Below are positions 52,639 to 60,703 of a stretch of DNA of 64,000 nucleotides, in pieces. Position numbers and translations under genes: made by a program. Under the pieces are notes generated by a model. It saw nothing but the letters and a program-made list of their open reading frames with translations. It ran no database searches and was not told the DNA's origin. The stretch's first letter is position 1. Every line of letters begins with the position of its first letter. This DNA is from Aeromicrobium sp. Leaf350 (GTDB taxonomy: Bacteria > Actinomycetota > Actinomycetes > Propionibacteriales > Nocardioidaceae): NCBI RefSeq assembly GCF_916858655.1, contig NZ_CAKASL010000001.1, forward strand, positions 930,001 through 994,000, given 5' to 3'.

Positions 52639-52710
52639 CATGTCCGGGTGCTTTTCTCCCCCGGATCCGGCCTCGGGCGCTCCCCTCGCCTGCCGCCTAT
52701 GCTCGCGGGC

Positions 52711-53871
52711 ATGGTTCGTCCCAGCACGCGCATCGAGGGCTTCGGCACGACGATCTTCGCCGAGATGAGCGCCCTCGCGGCGCGCACCGGCTCCGTCAAC
52801 CTCGGGCAAGGCTTCCCCGACACGAGCGGACCGGCCGAGCTGCTCGACCGCGCTCGGGCAGCGATCGCCGCGGGCGACAACCAGTACGCCCCCGGCCTCG
52901 GCACCCCCGAGCTCCGCGCGGCGATCGTGCGGCACCAGGCCCGCCACCATGGCATCGAGCTCGACCCCGACACGCAGGTGGTGGTCACGACGGGCGCCAC
53001 GGAGGCGATCGCCGCGGCCGTGCTGGGGCTCGTGGACGCCGGCGACGAGGTCGTCGTGATCGAGCCGTTCTACGACTCCTACGTCGCCATGGTGCGGATG
53101 GCGGGTGCAGTGCCCCGGGCCGTGACGATGCGCGCCCCCGACTTCCGGCTCCCGGTCGAGGAGCTGCGGGAGGTGGTCGGCCCTCGCACCCGGGCGATCA
53201 TGGTCAACAGCCCGCACAACCCCACCGGAGCCGTCCTGTCGGACGAGGAGCTGACGGCCCTCGCCGACATCGCCGAGCAGCACGACCTCACCGTGATCAG
53301 CGACGAGGTGTACGAGCACCTCACCTTCGACGGCGTCGTCCACCGCCCGCTCGCGACCGTGCCCGGTCTCGCGGAGCGCACGCTGACGATCTCGAGCGCC
53401 GGCAAGTCGTTCTCGGTCACGGGCTGGAAGGTCGGGTGGGCCACGGGTCCGGCGCACCTCGTCGATGCCGTGATGGCCGCCAAGCAGTGGCTCAGCTACA
53501 CCTCCGGCACCCCGTTCCAGGGCGCGGTGGCCTGGGCCCTCGACCACGCCGACGACTTCGTGGCCGACCTCGCGGTCCAGCTGCAGGCCCAGCGCGACCG
53601 CCTCTGCGACGGGCTCGAGGGCGTCGGGTTCGACGTGATCCGGCCCCAGGCCACCTACTTCGCGACGACCGACATCCGCCCGCTCGGCTTCGACGACGGG
53701 CTCGACTTCTGCCGCCGCCTCCCCGAGCTGGCGGGAGTCGTGGCGGTGCCTCACCAGGTGCTGCACCTCGACCCCGGACCGGGTCGACCGTTCGTGCGCT
53801 GGGCGTTCTGCAAGCGGCCCGAGGTCATCGACGAGGCCCTGCAGCGCCTGCAGCGACTCGTGCCCGCGTAA
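52711..53871 (+). CDS. PLP-dependent class I/II aminotransferase
   Basis: 386-residue fold-type I aminotransferase. The PLP Lys is in SSAGKSFSVTGWKVGW (about residue 232); NSPHNPTGAVLS and SDEVYEHL are the other cofactor motifs. NLGQGFPDTSGP at the N-terminus is typical of kynurenine/glutamine transaminase K and methionine aminotransferase-like proteins, and of actinobacterial DapC. ATG 52711 is chosen; ATG 52699 is in frame. I cannot fix the amino donor. Confidence 0.92.
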   Translation: MVRPSTRIEGFGTTIFAEMSALAARTGSVNLGQGFPDTSGPAELLDRARAAIAAGDNQYAPGLGTPELRAAIVRHQARHHGIELDPDTQVVVTTGATEAIAAAVLGLVDAGDEVVVIEPFYDSYVAMVRMAGAVPRAVTMRAPDFRLPVEELREVVGPRTRAIMVNSPHNPTGAVLSDEELTALADIAEQHDLTVISDEVYEHLTFDGVVHRPLATVPGLAERTLTISSAGKSFSVTGWKVGWATGPAHLVDAVMAAKQWLSYTSGTPFQGAVAWALDHADDFVADLAVQLQAQRDRLCDGLEGVGFDVIRPQATYFATTDIRPLGFDDGLDFCRRLPELAGVVAVPHQVLHLDPGPGRPFVRWAFCKRPEVIDEALQRLQRLVPA

Positions 53872-53927
53872 CCGCCGCGGACCCCGGTCGTTGAACTCTG
53901 CAGAACCCCACAGCATCGGAGGACATC

Positions 53928-54038
53928 GTGGACCAGTGGCTCGGACTCATCGTCTCGACTCTCATCCTGCTCGAGGGCTTCCTGCTCGCCGTCGCGGTCT
54001 ACCCGCTCATCTTCGAGCGCAAGAGCCGCACGAGCTGA
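53928..54038 (+). CDS. 36-residue single-helix membrane peptide
   Basis: A GTG start with a strong GGAGGA site five bases upstream gives MDQWLGLIVSTLILLEGFLL, then AVAVYPLIFERKSRTS and a stop. It is a single hydrophobic helix with a positively charged C-terminus (RK.R), so the C-terminus should face the cytoplasm. It is followed by a 15-base-pair hairpin terminator. I do not recognise a family. Size and topology resemble small regulatory or complex-assembly membrane peptides. Coding support is the ribosome site, composition and dedicated terminator. Confidence 0.65.
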   Translation: MDQWLGLIVSTLILLEGFLLAVAVYPLIFERKSRTS

Positions 54039-54056
54039 CCCTCACCGACCTCACGT

Positions 54057-54089
54057 AGCAGGACCCCGGCCCTCGGCCGGGGTCCTGCT
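54057..54089 (+). terminator. Strong hairpin downstream of the 36-residue peptide gene
   Basis: Perfect 15-base stem AGCAGGACCCCGGCC (54057-54071) with its complement at 54075-54089, loop of three bases. It lies 18 bases after the peptide stop and before the tRNA repeat array, so it can close transcripts from either side. Confidence 0.7.
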
Positions 54090-54109
54090 GCGTTGCGGGG
54101 AGGCAACGC

Positions 54110-54143
54110 AGAAGCCCGGCTCCCAAGGGGAAACCGGGCTTCT
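54110..54143 (-). terminator. Hairpin downstream of the tRNA-like copy
   Basis: AGAAGCCCGG (54110-54119) pairs with CCGGGCTTCT (54134-54143). It is the copy of the hairpin at 54226-54259, following the tRNA-like sequence in minus-strand direction. Confidence 0.65.
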
Positions 54144-54149
54144 GTGTGG

Positions 54150-54223
54150 AGCCGCCTGTCGGAATCGAACCGACGACCTTCTCATGACGAGTGAGACGCC
54201 CTGCCGGGTCGGGCTCAGGCAAC
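54150..54223 (-). pseudogene. tRNA-Thr-like duplicate, probably degenerate
   Basis: The 3' half equals the neighbouring tRNA-Thr(CGU), but the 5' part is different. It still folds: acceptor GTTGCCT with AGGCGGC (two G-U pairs), D stem GCCC/GGGC, the same anticodon stem with CGU and the same T arm. Three invariant positions are lost: U8 is G, A14 is G, and the purine at 37 is C. The D loop has nine bases. The seven acceptor bases come from the repeat boundary. Most likely a pseudogene, although a structured RNA cannot be ruled out. Confidence 0.6.
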
Positions 54224-54225
54224 GC

Positions 54226-54259
54226 AGAAGCCCGGCTCCCAAGAGGAAACCGGGCTTCT
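54226..54259 (-). terminator. Hairpin immediately downstream of tRNA-Thr
   Basis: AGAAGCCCGG (54226-54235) pairs with CCGGGCTTCT (54250-54259), loop 14 bases, seven bases after the tRNA 3' end. Terminator or 3' processing element. Confidence 0.7.
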
Positions 54260-54265
54260 GTGTGG

Positions 54266-54338
54266 AGCCGCCTGTCGGAATCGAACCGACGACCTTCTCA
54301 TTACGAGTGAGACGCTCTGCCGACTGAGCTAAGGCGGC
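54266..54338 (-). tRNA. tRNA-Thr (anticodon CGU)
   Basis: 73 nt on the minus strand with a complete cloverleaf: acceptor GCCGCCT/AGGCGGC, U8-A9, D stem GCTC/GAGC with GG in the loop, anticodon stem TCTCA/TGAGA with loop CTCGTAA (anticodon CGT), T stem GTCGG/CCGAC with TTCGATT, discriminator U. CCA is not encoded. It reads ACG codons, which are frequent in this GC-rich genome. Confidence 0.95.
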
Positions 54339-54435
54339 GGAGTCCGCCAGGGATCGCCCGTCGGACCGAGAGCCGATGTTACCCACCTGGAGGCGGCGAG
54401 GCGAATCCGGGTCGGGCCTCTCCTAGAATCATCGT

Positions 54436-54726
54436 GTGAGCGACGACAGCGTGACCGAGGAGCTCGGTCGGATCCGTGCCAGCATCGACAACATCGACGC
54501 GGCGCTCGTGCACCTGCTCGCGGAGCGGTTCAAGCACACCCAGCGCGTGGGACGCCTCAAGGCGACCCACGACCTGCCGCCCTCGGACCCCGCGCGGGAG
54601 GCCCGCCAGATCGAGCGGCTGCGCGCGCTCGCGCTGGAGGCGGACCTCGATCCGACGTTCGCCGAGACGTTCCTGACCTTCATCATCGACGAGGTCATCC
54701 GCCACCACGAGGCCGCCCGCCAGTAG
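54436..54726 (+). CDS. Chorismate mutase (AroQ type)
   Basis: Chorismate to prephenate for Phe/Tyr synthesis. 96 residues, all helical AroQ fold. Active-site Arg/Lys are in RIRASIDNIDAALVHLLAER and VGRLKATHDLPPSDPAREAR. GTG 54436 starts the protein. It is divergent from the tRNA and convergent with the TAP-like hydrolase, eight bases away. Confidence 0.9.
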   Translation: MSDDSVTEELGRIRASIDNIDAALVHLLAERFKHTQRVGRLKATHDLPPSDPAREARQIERLRALALEADLDPTFAETFLTFIIDEVIRHHEAARQ

Positions 54727-54733
54727 GGCGCCC

Positions 54734-56260
54734 TCAGCAGTCGGGGTCCTCGTCGGGGACGGTGCCGTCGACCAGGTAGGCGTCGACCGTCTCGGTGATG
54801 CACTCGTTGCCCGACTGGTAGGCCGTGTGGCCGTCGCCGTCGCGGGAGATCAGCACGCCCGAGTCGAGGAGGTCGGCCAGCTCGACCGCCTGCTCGTACG
54901 GCGTTGCGGGGTCGCGCGTCGTGCCGAGCACCAGGATGGGCGGGGCGCCCTTGGCGGTGAAGTCGACCGGCTCGGCGTCGGACTCGAACGGCCAGGCCGA
55001 GCAGCCCGCGGCGCCGAGGCCGAGGGCGCGGCCGAACACGGGCGAGACCTCGGTGAACTGGGCGAGCTCGCCCTCGATCTCCTCGAAGGTCGGCCGCTCG
55101 GTCGCGTCGAGGCAGTTGACCGCGGTGATGACCTGACCGATGTTCGAGGCGTACGACCCGTCCGGGCCGCGCTCGAAGTACAGGTCGGACAGCGTCTGCA
55201 GGTCCGAGCCGTCGCCCTGCCCGAACGCGGAGGTGAGGGCCCGCGTGAGCTCGGGCCAGAGCGACTCGCTGTAGAGCGGCAGCGCGATGCCGAAGAACGC
55301 CTCGCCCTCGGTCAGCGGCCGCTCGTCGTCGCCCGTGGGCATGGGCTGCGCGTCGATCTGCACGAGGAGGTCGGCGAGCTTCTGCTCGCCTGCCGCCGCG
55401 TCGGTGCCGAGCGGGCAGTCCGCCTCGCTGACGCAGTCGGCGATGTAGGCCTCGAGCGCGCGCTGGAAGCCGGTGGTCTGCCCGAGCGCGGACTCGACCG
55501 GGCCGAGCTCGGGGTTGATGGCGCCGTCGAGCACCATGCGTCCGACCTTCTCGGGGAAGAGCCCGGCGTACGTGGCTCCGAGGTACGTGCCGTACGAGGC
55601 GCCGAACCAGTTGAACTTCGTGTCACCGACCAGGGCGCGGGCGATGTCCATGTCGCGGGCGACCTCGACGGTCGAGACGTGGGCGGCGAGCTCGCCGGAG
55701 TTCTCCTCGCACGCCTCGGCCATGCCGGTCAGCTGGTCGGCCGCGGCCTGGGTCTCGGCGGGGTCGTCCGGGGTCGGGTCGGTGTCGACGTACGCGTCGA
55801 ACTGCTCGTCGTCGTAGCACTCCAGCGGCGAGCTGATGCCGACGCCGCGGGGATCGACGCCGACGATCGCGTACTCGTCGAGGACGTCGTCGCCGAGCGC
55901 GTACGACATCGAGACGGCGTAGTCGATGGCCGAGCCGCCGGGGCCGCCCGGGTTGACGAACAGGTGCTGCTCGGCGTCCTCGTCGCCGATGACGCGCATC
56001 TCGATCTCAGTGGTCTCGCCGTCGGGCTCGGCGTAGTCGATCGGCACCGTGATGGCGGCGCAGCGGTCGTCGCCGCAGTCCTCCCAGTCGAGCTCCTGCG
56101 TGTAGAACTCCTCGAGCCCCTCGGGGATGTCGCTCTCGCTCGTGGGCTCCGGGTCGGCGCGTTCGTCGTCGTCTCCCCCGGTGAGCAGCAGCACGCCCGT
56201 GACCGTGCCGGCCACGATCAGGGCGAGCACGAGCCCGCCGATGATCCAGAGCTTCTTCAT
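54734..56260 (-). CDS. Secreted TAP-like alpha/beta-hydrolase peptidase
   Basis: 508-residue exported peptidase of the Streptomyces tripeptidyl-aminopeptidase type. It begins with a signal/anchor helix (LWIIGGLVLALIVAGTVTGV) and an acidic linker. The oxyanion region is FVNPGGPGGSAIDYA, the nucleophile Ser is in FGASYGTYLGATYA (about residue 230), the acid is in LGTTRDPATPYEQA and the His in DGDGHTAYQ; the TAP C-terminal domain is present with paired Cys. It has no lipobox. ATG overlaps the holB stop by four bases, so it is translationally coupled to a replication gene. Confidence 0.9.
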   Translation of the reverse strand: MKKLWIIGGLVLALIVAGTVTGVLLLTGGDDDERADPEPTSESDIPEGLEEFYTQELDWEDCGDDRCAAITVPIDYAEPDGETTEIEMRVIGDEDAEQHLFVNPGGPGGSAIDYAVSMSYALGDDVLDEYAIVGVDPRGVGISSPLECYDDEQFDAYVDTDPTPDDPAETQAAADQLTGMAEACEENSGELAAHVSTVEVARDMDIARALVGDTKFNWFGASYGTYLGATYAGLFPEKVGRMVLDGAINPELGPVESALGQTTGFQRALEAYIADCVSEADCPLGTDAAAGEQKLADLLVQIDAQPMPTGDDERPLTEGEAFFGIALPLYSESLWPELTRALTSAFGQGDGSDLQTLSDLYFERGPDGSYASNIGQVITAVNCLDATERPTFEEIEGELAQFTEVSPVFGRALGLGAAGCSAWPFESDAEPVDFTAKGAPPILVLGTTRDPATPYEQAVELADLLDSGVLISRDGDGHTAYQSGNECITETVDAYLVDGTVPDEDPDC

Positions 56261-57438
56261 CGTCCGTCCCCCGTTGGTTGACTGCCCGGTGCCCGCGTGC
56301 TCGGCACGAATCTCGACATGAGTCGTTCCAGCGCCAGTAGCGGCGCCGCGTTGGCCTCGAGGGCCGACCTGCACTCCACGATCGCATCGATCGCGCCCAG
56401 CGTCGTCTCGACGGTCCACAGCCGGGCCTGGTCGGAGATCGCCTCGGCGACGTCGGCGTTGACCAGCCCGGCCCGGGCGGAGGCCGCGCCGAGCTGCAGG
56501 GCGACGACGTCGCGGCAGAACGACAGGAGGTCGAGCAGCACGCCGTCGATGGCGTCGCGGGCGAGCCGCTTGCGCCGGCGCTCCTGCTCCTTCGTGAGGC
56601 TCGACAGGGCACCCGCGTAGCCGGCCGGACGCTTGCCCCGGTCCTCCACGCCCCACGAGGCCTTGAGGTCCTCGAGCTCGCGCACGTCGGCGACGTCGCA
56701 GAACGCGGCCGCGCGGGCCGTGGCCTCGGTGTCGACCTGGGTGGCCGCGACGAGCGCGTCGCCCAGGTGGCCGACCCGCTGCGGGATCGAGAGGATCTGG
56801 CGCCGGCGCTCGCGGGAGTCGGGATCGCGAGCCAGGCCACGGGCCCGACCGATGTGCCCCTGCGAGGCCGCGGCCACCGCGGCCGCCAGCTGCGGCTCGA
56901 CGCCGTCGCGACGCACGAGCAGCTCGGCGATGGCAGCCGGCGGAGGCGTGCGCAGCACGACCGAGCGGCAGCGCGAGCGGATCGTGACGATGACGTCCTC
57001 GGCCGCCGGCGCGCAGAGCATCCAGATGGTCTGGCGCGACGGCTCCTCGAGCGACTTGAGCAGCGCGTTGGCCGCCTGGTCGGTCAGGCGGTCGGCGTCC
57101 TCGACGACGAGCACCTGCCAGCGGCCGACCGAGGGGTGCAGGGCCGAGCGACGCACGGCGTCACGGGCCAGGTCGACACCGATGGAGAGACCGTCGGTGC
57201 GCACGACCTGCACGTCGGGGTGCGACCCGGCAGCCGCCATGCGGCACGACTCGCACTCGCCGCACCCACCCGTGTCGCACTGCATCGCCGCCGCGAACGC
57301 CAGGGCCGCGGTCGAGCGACCCGAGCCGGGCGGGCCCGTGAACAGCCAGGCGTGCGTGGACCCGCGCGGATCGGCGACCACGCCGCGCAGCACCTCCACC
57401 ACCGGCTCCTGGCCCACCAGCTCGTCCCAGACGGTCAT
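56257..57438 (-). CDS. holB: DNA polymerase III subunit delta'
   Basis: Clamp-loader delta' subunit, 393 residues. Walker A is degenerate, GPPGSGRSTAALA with Arg for Lys, as expected because delta' does not hydrolyse ATP. A zinc-binding group follows (CDTGGCGECESC). Sensor motifs include VVEDADRLTDQAANALLKSL and EEPSRQTIW, and TIRSRCRSVVL is the Arg-finger region. It overlaps tmk (ATGA) upstream and the peptidase gene downstream. Confidence 0.94.
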   Translation of the reverse strand: MTVWDELVGQEPVVEVLRGVVADPRGSTHAWLFTGPPGSGRSTAALAFAAAMQCDTGGCGECESCRMAAAGSHPDVQVVRTDGLSIGVDLARDAVRRSALHPSVGRWQVLVVEDADRLTDQAANALLKSLEEPSRQTIWMLCAPAAEDVIVTIRSRCRSVVLRTPPPAAIAELLVRRDGVEPQLAAAVAAASQGHIGRARGLARDPDSRERRRQILSIPQRVGHLGDALVAATQVDTEATARAAAFCDVADVRELEDLKASWGVEDRGKRPAGYAGALSSLTKEQERRRKRLARDAIDGVLLDLLSFCRDVVALQLGAASARAGLVNADVAEAISDQARLWTVETTLGAIDAIVECRSALEANAAPLLALERLMSRFVPSTRAPGSQPTGDGR

Positions 57439-58073
57439 GGCAGGAGCTCGCTGAGACGTGTGCGGATCTCGGTGTGCACGACGGACGGGTCGCGGTCGGC
57501 GTCGACGACGAGGTACTCGTCGGGCCGGGCGGCCGCGAGGTCGAGGAAGTGCTGGCGGACGCGACGGTGGAACTCCAGCGGCTCGGACTCGATGCGGTCG
57601 TGGCCGTCGCCGGCGCGCCCCGCCCGTACCAGGCCGACCTCAGGGTCGACGTCGAGCACGACGGTCAGGTGGGGGCGCAGCTCGTTCGTGGCCCAGCCGG
57701 CCACCCGAGCCAGCTCGTCGGCGTCGATCGCGCGTCCGGCGCCCTGGTAGGCGAGCGTGGAGTCGACGTAGCGGTCGCACACGACGACCTCGCCCCGCGC
57801 GAGCGCCGGCTGGATGACGGTCGCGACGTGCTCGGCCTTGTCGGCGGCGTAGACGAGCGACTCCGTGCGGGGGTCGAGGGCACCCGTCGCCGGGTCGAGC
57901 AGGATCTCGCGCAGCCTCGCGCCCACCGGCGTGCCACCGGGCTGGCGGGTGCGCAGGACCGTGTGCCCGTTCGCCTGCAGCCACTCGACCACGAGCGCGG
58001 TCTGCGTGGACTTGCCGCCGCCCTCGCCGCCCTCGAGCACGAGGAAGAAGCCGGTGCCGGGGTCAGAGGCCAT
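57435..58073 (-). CDS. tmk: Thymidylate kinase
   Basis: dTMP + ATP to dTDP. 212 residues. P-loop FLVLEGGEGGGKSTQT (about residue 10), the DR[YH] motif CDRYVDSTLAYQGAGR (about residue 105), and TRQPGGTPVGARLR. tmk-holB pairing is a common bacterial arrangement. Confidence 0.95.
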   Translation of the reverse strand: MASDPGTGFFLVLEGGEGGGKSTQTALVVEWLQANGHTVLRTRQPGGTPVGARLREILLDPATGALDPRTESLVYAADKAEHVATVIQPALARGEVVVCDRYVDSTLAYQGAGRAIDADELARVAGWATNELRPHLTVVLDVDPEVGLVRAGRAGDGHDRIESEPLEFHRRVRQHFLDLAAARPDEYLVVDADRDPSVVHTEIRTRLSELLP

Positions 58074-58101
58074 GCGGGGAGCCTAGTCCGTCGTACCGAC
58101 G

Positions 58102-58926
58102 TCAGACCGACACGACCTCGAGGGTCAGTCCGAGCCGGCTCGCCGTGGTCTCGGCAGCGGTCAGGTCGAGCGCCTGGGCGCCCGGCACCGAGACGCGCAG
58201 CCGCGGCTGGGCCTGGTGGACCTGCCGGGTCGCGTCGTAGCCCGCGACCACGGTGACCGTGCCCAGCGCGTCGAGCACCTCGCGCGCGTCGACGAGCCAG
58301 TCGCAGTCGTCGGCGTCGTTGAACGTGACGGCGCTGGCCTCCCCCGTCGGGAGCACCCCGGAGACCGAGAAGGTCTCGACCAGGTCGGCGAGCTGCTCGT
58401 CGGAGCAGACCTCGCCGGCGATCGTCAGCGCGTCGGCCTGGGTCGTGAGGGTCGTCCGGCCGCTGAAGGCCTCGACCGAGGTCTCGCCCGAGCCGAGGGC
58501 CGCGAGGGCCCGTGCCCGGTCGAGACGGTCGGCGATGTCGTCGCGGAGCCCGTCGTCGTCGGGGGCGGGAGCGCGCACCCGGAAGGCGAACTGGGTGCGG
58601 GCCGGACCGCCGTCGGCGTTCTCGGCCTCGACGTCGACCTGCAGGCTGTAGGCGATCTGGTTGTCGACCTCCTGGGCCGTGATCTCCCAGACCTCCTCGA
58701 CGATCTCGGAGTCGTTCAGGTCGTCCGCGAGCGTCACCGAGACGCTGGCCGTGCCCGACCAGGGCAGGTTGTTCGAGGCCGAGATCGACGAGTCCACGAC
58801 GTTCTCGCGGTCGTCGAGCAGACGCTGGAACTCACCCGCGAACGCCGTGCCCTTGTTGACCGCGCCGCAGCCGGCCACGGCCGCGACGAGGAGCGCCACG
58901 ACGACCAGCGCCACCGTCCTCCTCAT
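58102..58926 (-). CDS. Tandem lipoprotein paralogue 1
   Basis: 274 residues. Signal peptide with lipobox VAAVAGCG (Cys about residue 20). The mature region shares a plan with the two genes upstream: an acidic helix with FQRLLDDRENV, a strand region SVSVTLADDLNDSEIVEEVW, EITAQEVDNQIAYSLQVDV, and a central part with EVCSDEQLADL. The C-terminal domain ends LTAAETTASRLGLTLEVV. I do not recognise a named family. Start ATG 58926; GTG 58932 is possible. It is last of three consecutive paralogues, 37 bases after the second. Confidence 0.85.
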   Translation of the reverse strand: MRRTVALVVVALLVAAVAGCGAVNKGTAFAGEFQRLLDDRENVVDSSISASNNLPWSGTASVSVTLADDLNDSEIVEEVWEITAQEVDNQIAYSLQVDVEAENADGGPARTQFAFRVRAPAPDDDGLRDDIADRLDRARALAALGSGETSVEAFSGRTTLTTQADALTIAGEVCSDEQLADLVETFSVSGVLPTGEASAVTFNDADDCDWLVDAREVLDALGTVTVVAGYDATRQVHQAQPRLRVSVPGAQALDLTAAETTASRLGLTLEVVSV

Positions 58927-58963
58927 GGCCACGACCCTAGGCGAGGCGCCCGCTCGTCATGGA

Positions 58964-59842
58964 TCACTGCATCACCGTGACGGTGACGCCACGTCCCGCG
59001 GCCAGCTGCTGCAGGGCCGTGACGTCCGGGACGGCCCCGTCGGCGAAGGTCAGGTACAGCTGCGTCTCGCCGGCGGGGATCCTCAGGTCGGCGGAGTACG
59101 TCACGACGGGCGCGAGGGCGCGCGACGCGTCGAGGACCTCGCTGACCGCACCGGCCCACTGGCAGGCCACGATCTGCGAGACGTCCACCGAGGAGGACCT
59201 GCCGTCGGCGTCGGTCGGCCCCTCGATCGTCACGTCCGCATAGGCGCCGCCGACGAGGCGCGGGTCTCCGCAGACCCCGACCGCCATCGCGACCGGGTCG
59301 CCCCCGGTCTGCACCGCCGGGCCGTTGCGGTCGGTGCTGACCACCGCTGGTCCTTGGCTGTGCTCCACGAGGGCGACGGCCGCCTCCTGCTCGCGCAGCA
59401 CCTGCGCAGGGGTGTAGTCGAGCACGCGGCCGTCCTTGGCGGTGACCACGAGGTAGAGCTCGGTGGTCGCGGGCGATCCGTCGCCGGTGAGCGCCGAGGT
59501 CTGCACCCGGAGCTCGTACGTCACCTCGCCGGAGACCTGGAACGCGGTGATCTCCGAGACCTCGTCGGCGACCTGCTCGGCGGTGAGCCCCTCGGTCATC
59601 CCGATCGTCACGAGGACGTCGACCTGTCGATTCGGGTCGCGCTCCAGCTCGACCGACACCTCCTCGACCGCGTCGCGGCCCTCCAGGTAGGTCTCGAGCT
59701 CCGCGGCGGGGTCGAAGCGCCCCGACGTGTCGTCGGCGTCACCCTCGTCGCCGCCGCCGGAGCAGGCGGTCGCCGCGAGCAGCACCAGTCCGATCACCAG
59801 TGTCCGGACGTGGTGGCGTGCGGTGCGTCCAGTGACGCTCAT
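58964..59842 (-). CDS. Tandem lipoprotein paralogue 2
   Basis: 292 residues. Lipobox LLAATACSGGG (Cys about residue 27), a flexible acidic linker, then the shared plan: LETYLEGRDAVEEVSVELER, QVDVLVTIGMTEGLTAEQVA, DEVSEITAFQVSGEVTYELR, a Cys-containing segment AVGVCGDPRLVGG and a C-terminal LYLTFADGAVPDVTALQQLA. The ATG overlaps the stop of paralogue 3 (ATGA), so the two are co-translated. Function unknown. Confidence 0.85.
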   Translation of the reverse strand: MSVTGRTARHHVRTLVIGLVLLAATACSGGGDEGDADDTSGRFDPAAELETYLEGRDAVEEVSVELERDPNRQVDVLVTIGMTEGLTAEQVADEVSEITAFQVSGEVTYELRVQTSALTGDGSPATTELYLVVTAKDGRVLDYTPAQVLREQEAAVALVEHSQGPAVVSTDRNGPAVQTGGDPVAMAVGVCGDPRLVGGAYADVTIEGPTDADGRSSSVDVSQIVACQWAGAVSEVLDASRALAPVVTYSADLRIPAGETQLYLTFADGAVPDVTALQQLAAGRGVTVTVMQ

Positions 59843-60648
59843 GAGTCTCCCTCGATCGTCAGTGCGACGGTGCCTCGTTCGGCGAACGTCTCGAGTGCTG
59901 CCAGCTGCGCCGACGTCGGGTCGGCAAGCGTCAGGGTGATCTCCGGCTGCTCGGAGTGCGGGTTCACCACGGTGAAGGACTCGACCGCGGCTTCCTGGCC
60001 GGCCACGTTGATGAAGGCGGGCACCCCGGGCGAGATGTCGCACTCGGAGCCGTCTCTCATCGTCACGCTCCCGTGTCCGCTGTGGTGGGTGGGACCGCTG
60101 ACCGTCAGGTCGTCGACGCGGGACGTCACGTCGTCGGAGAGGTAGCAGATCTCCCGCGCCAGGTAGAGCGGGTCGCCGCCGCTCTCGTACTGTGTGCCGG
60201 CCGACGTCGCCGTCATGGTCGTCTCCCCGGCCCCCAGGCCGACGAGCGCCCGCGCCAGGTCGAGCTCGAGCAGGATCTCCTCACGGGGCGCGTCACCGTC
60301 CGGGGCGGGCTCGGTGACCTCGAGGTGGAACGCCGCGAGGGCGGGCGTGCCGTCACCGGCCGCGGCCGCCACTCGCACCTGCAGCCCGTAGGGCACCTGC
60401 GCGTCGAGCTCGTGGTGCGTGACCGCCCAGACCTCCTCGACGACGTCGATCTCGCTCAGGTCGGCGGCGAGAGTGATCGTGACGAGCACCTCGTCCTGCC
60501 CGGACACCTCGACCTCGGTGATCGCTTCCCGCTCCTGCAGGTACGACGTCATCTGCTCCGCGAACGCCTCGACGTCGCGGCCCGAGCCGCACCCGGCGAG
60601 GGTCGCCGCGACCAGCGCCGTCGCAAGCATCCCGATCACCCTCCGCAT
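59839..60648 (-). CDS. Tandem lipoprotein paralogue 3 (first gene of the trio)
   Basis: 269 residues. Clear lipobox VAATLAGCGSG (Cys about residue 20). Shared blocks: MTSYLQEREAITEVEVSGQD, VLVTITLAADLSEIDVVEEV, WAVTHHELDAQVPYGLQVRV, and a Cys segment AREICYLSDDV. The C-terminus ends SAQLAALETFAERGTVALTI, matching the others. Probable extracytoplasmic sensor or scaffold; no catalytic motif seen. First in transcription order, 55 bases downstream of the add stop. Confidence 0.85.
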   Translation of the reverse strand: MRRVIGMLATALVAATLAGCGSGRDVEAFAEQMTSYLQEREAITEVEVSGQDEVLVTITLAADLSEIDVVEEVWAVTHHELDAQVPYGLQVRVAAAAGDGTPALAAFHLEVTEPAPDGDAPREEILLELDLARALVGLGAGETTMTATSAGTQYESGGDPLYLAREICYLSDDVTSRVDDLTVSGPTHHSGHGSVTMRDGSECDISPGVPAFINVAGQEAAVESFTVVNPHSEQPEITLTLADPTSAQLAALETFAERGTVALTIEGDS

Positions 60649-60703
60649 GCCCTGACCCTAGGTGGCGGCTGTGAGGCGGGCGATGGGGATCGGTCCCCTC
60701 GGC

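Larger units (their letters stand above)
54101..54322. repeat. 106-bp tandem duplication containing a tRNA-Thr 3' region
   Basis: Unit A (54101-54206) and unit B (54217-54322) match at all but three positions, offset 116 bases. Each unit has a 10-base-pair hairpin (AGAAGCCCGG / CCGGGCTTCT) and tRNA sequence from the 3' end to the D arm. They differ after CTGCCG, where only unit B continues into the real tRNA 5' end. Confidence 0.9.

Noticed and set aside
54101..54338. CRISPR array or phage attachment site
   Set aside because: Only two units without spacers of uniform length, and no integrase or cas genes nearby; a tandem duplication explains it.
56261..56656. N-terminal extension of the TAP-like peptidase
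   Set aside because: Reads through the 3' end of holB in another frame; the real protein starts with a signal/anchor helix at 56260.
56257..57438. Lys-to-Arg change in the holB Walker A motif as an inactivating mutation
   Set aside because: Delta' subunits normally lack ATPase activity and have degenerate P-loops, so this is expected.
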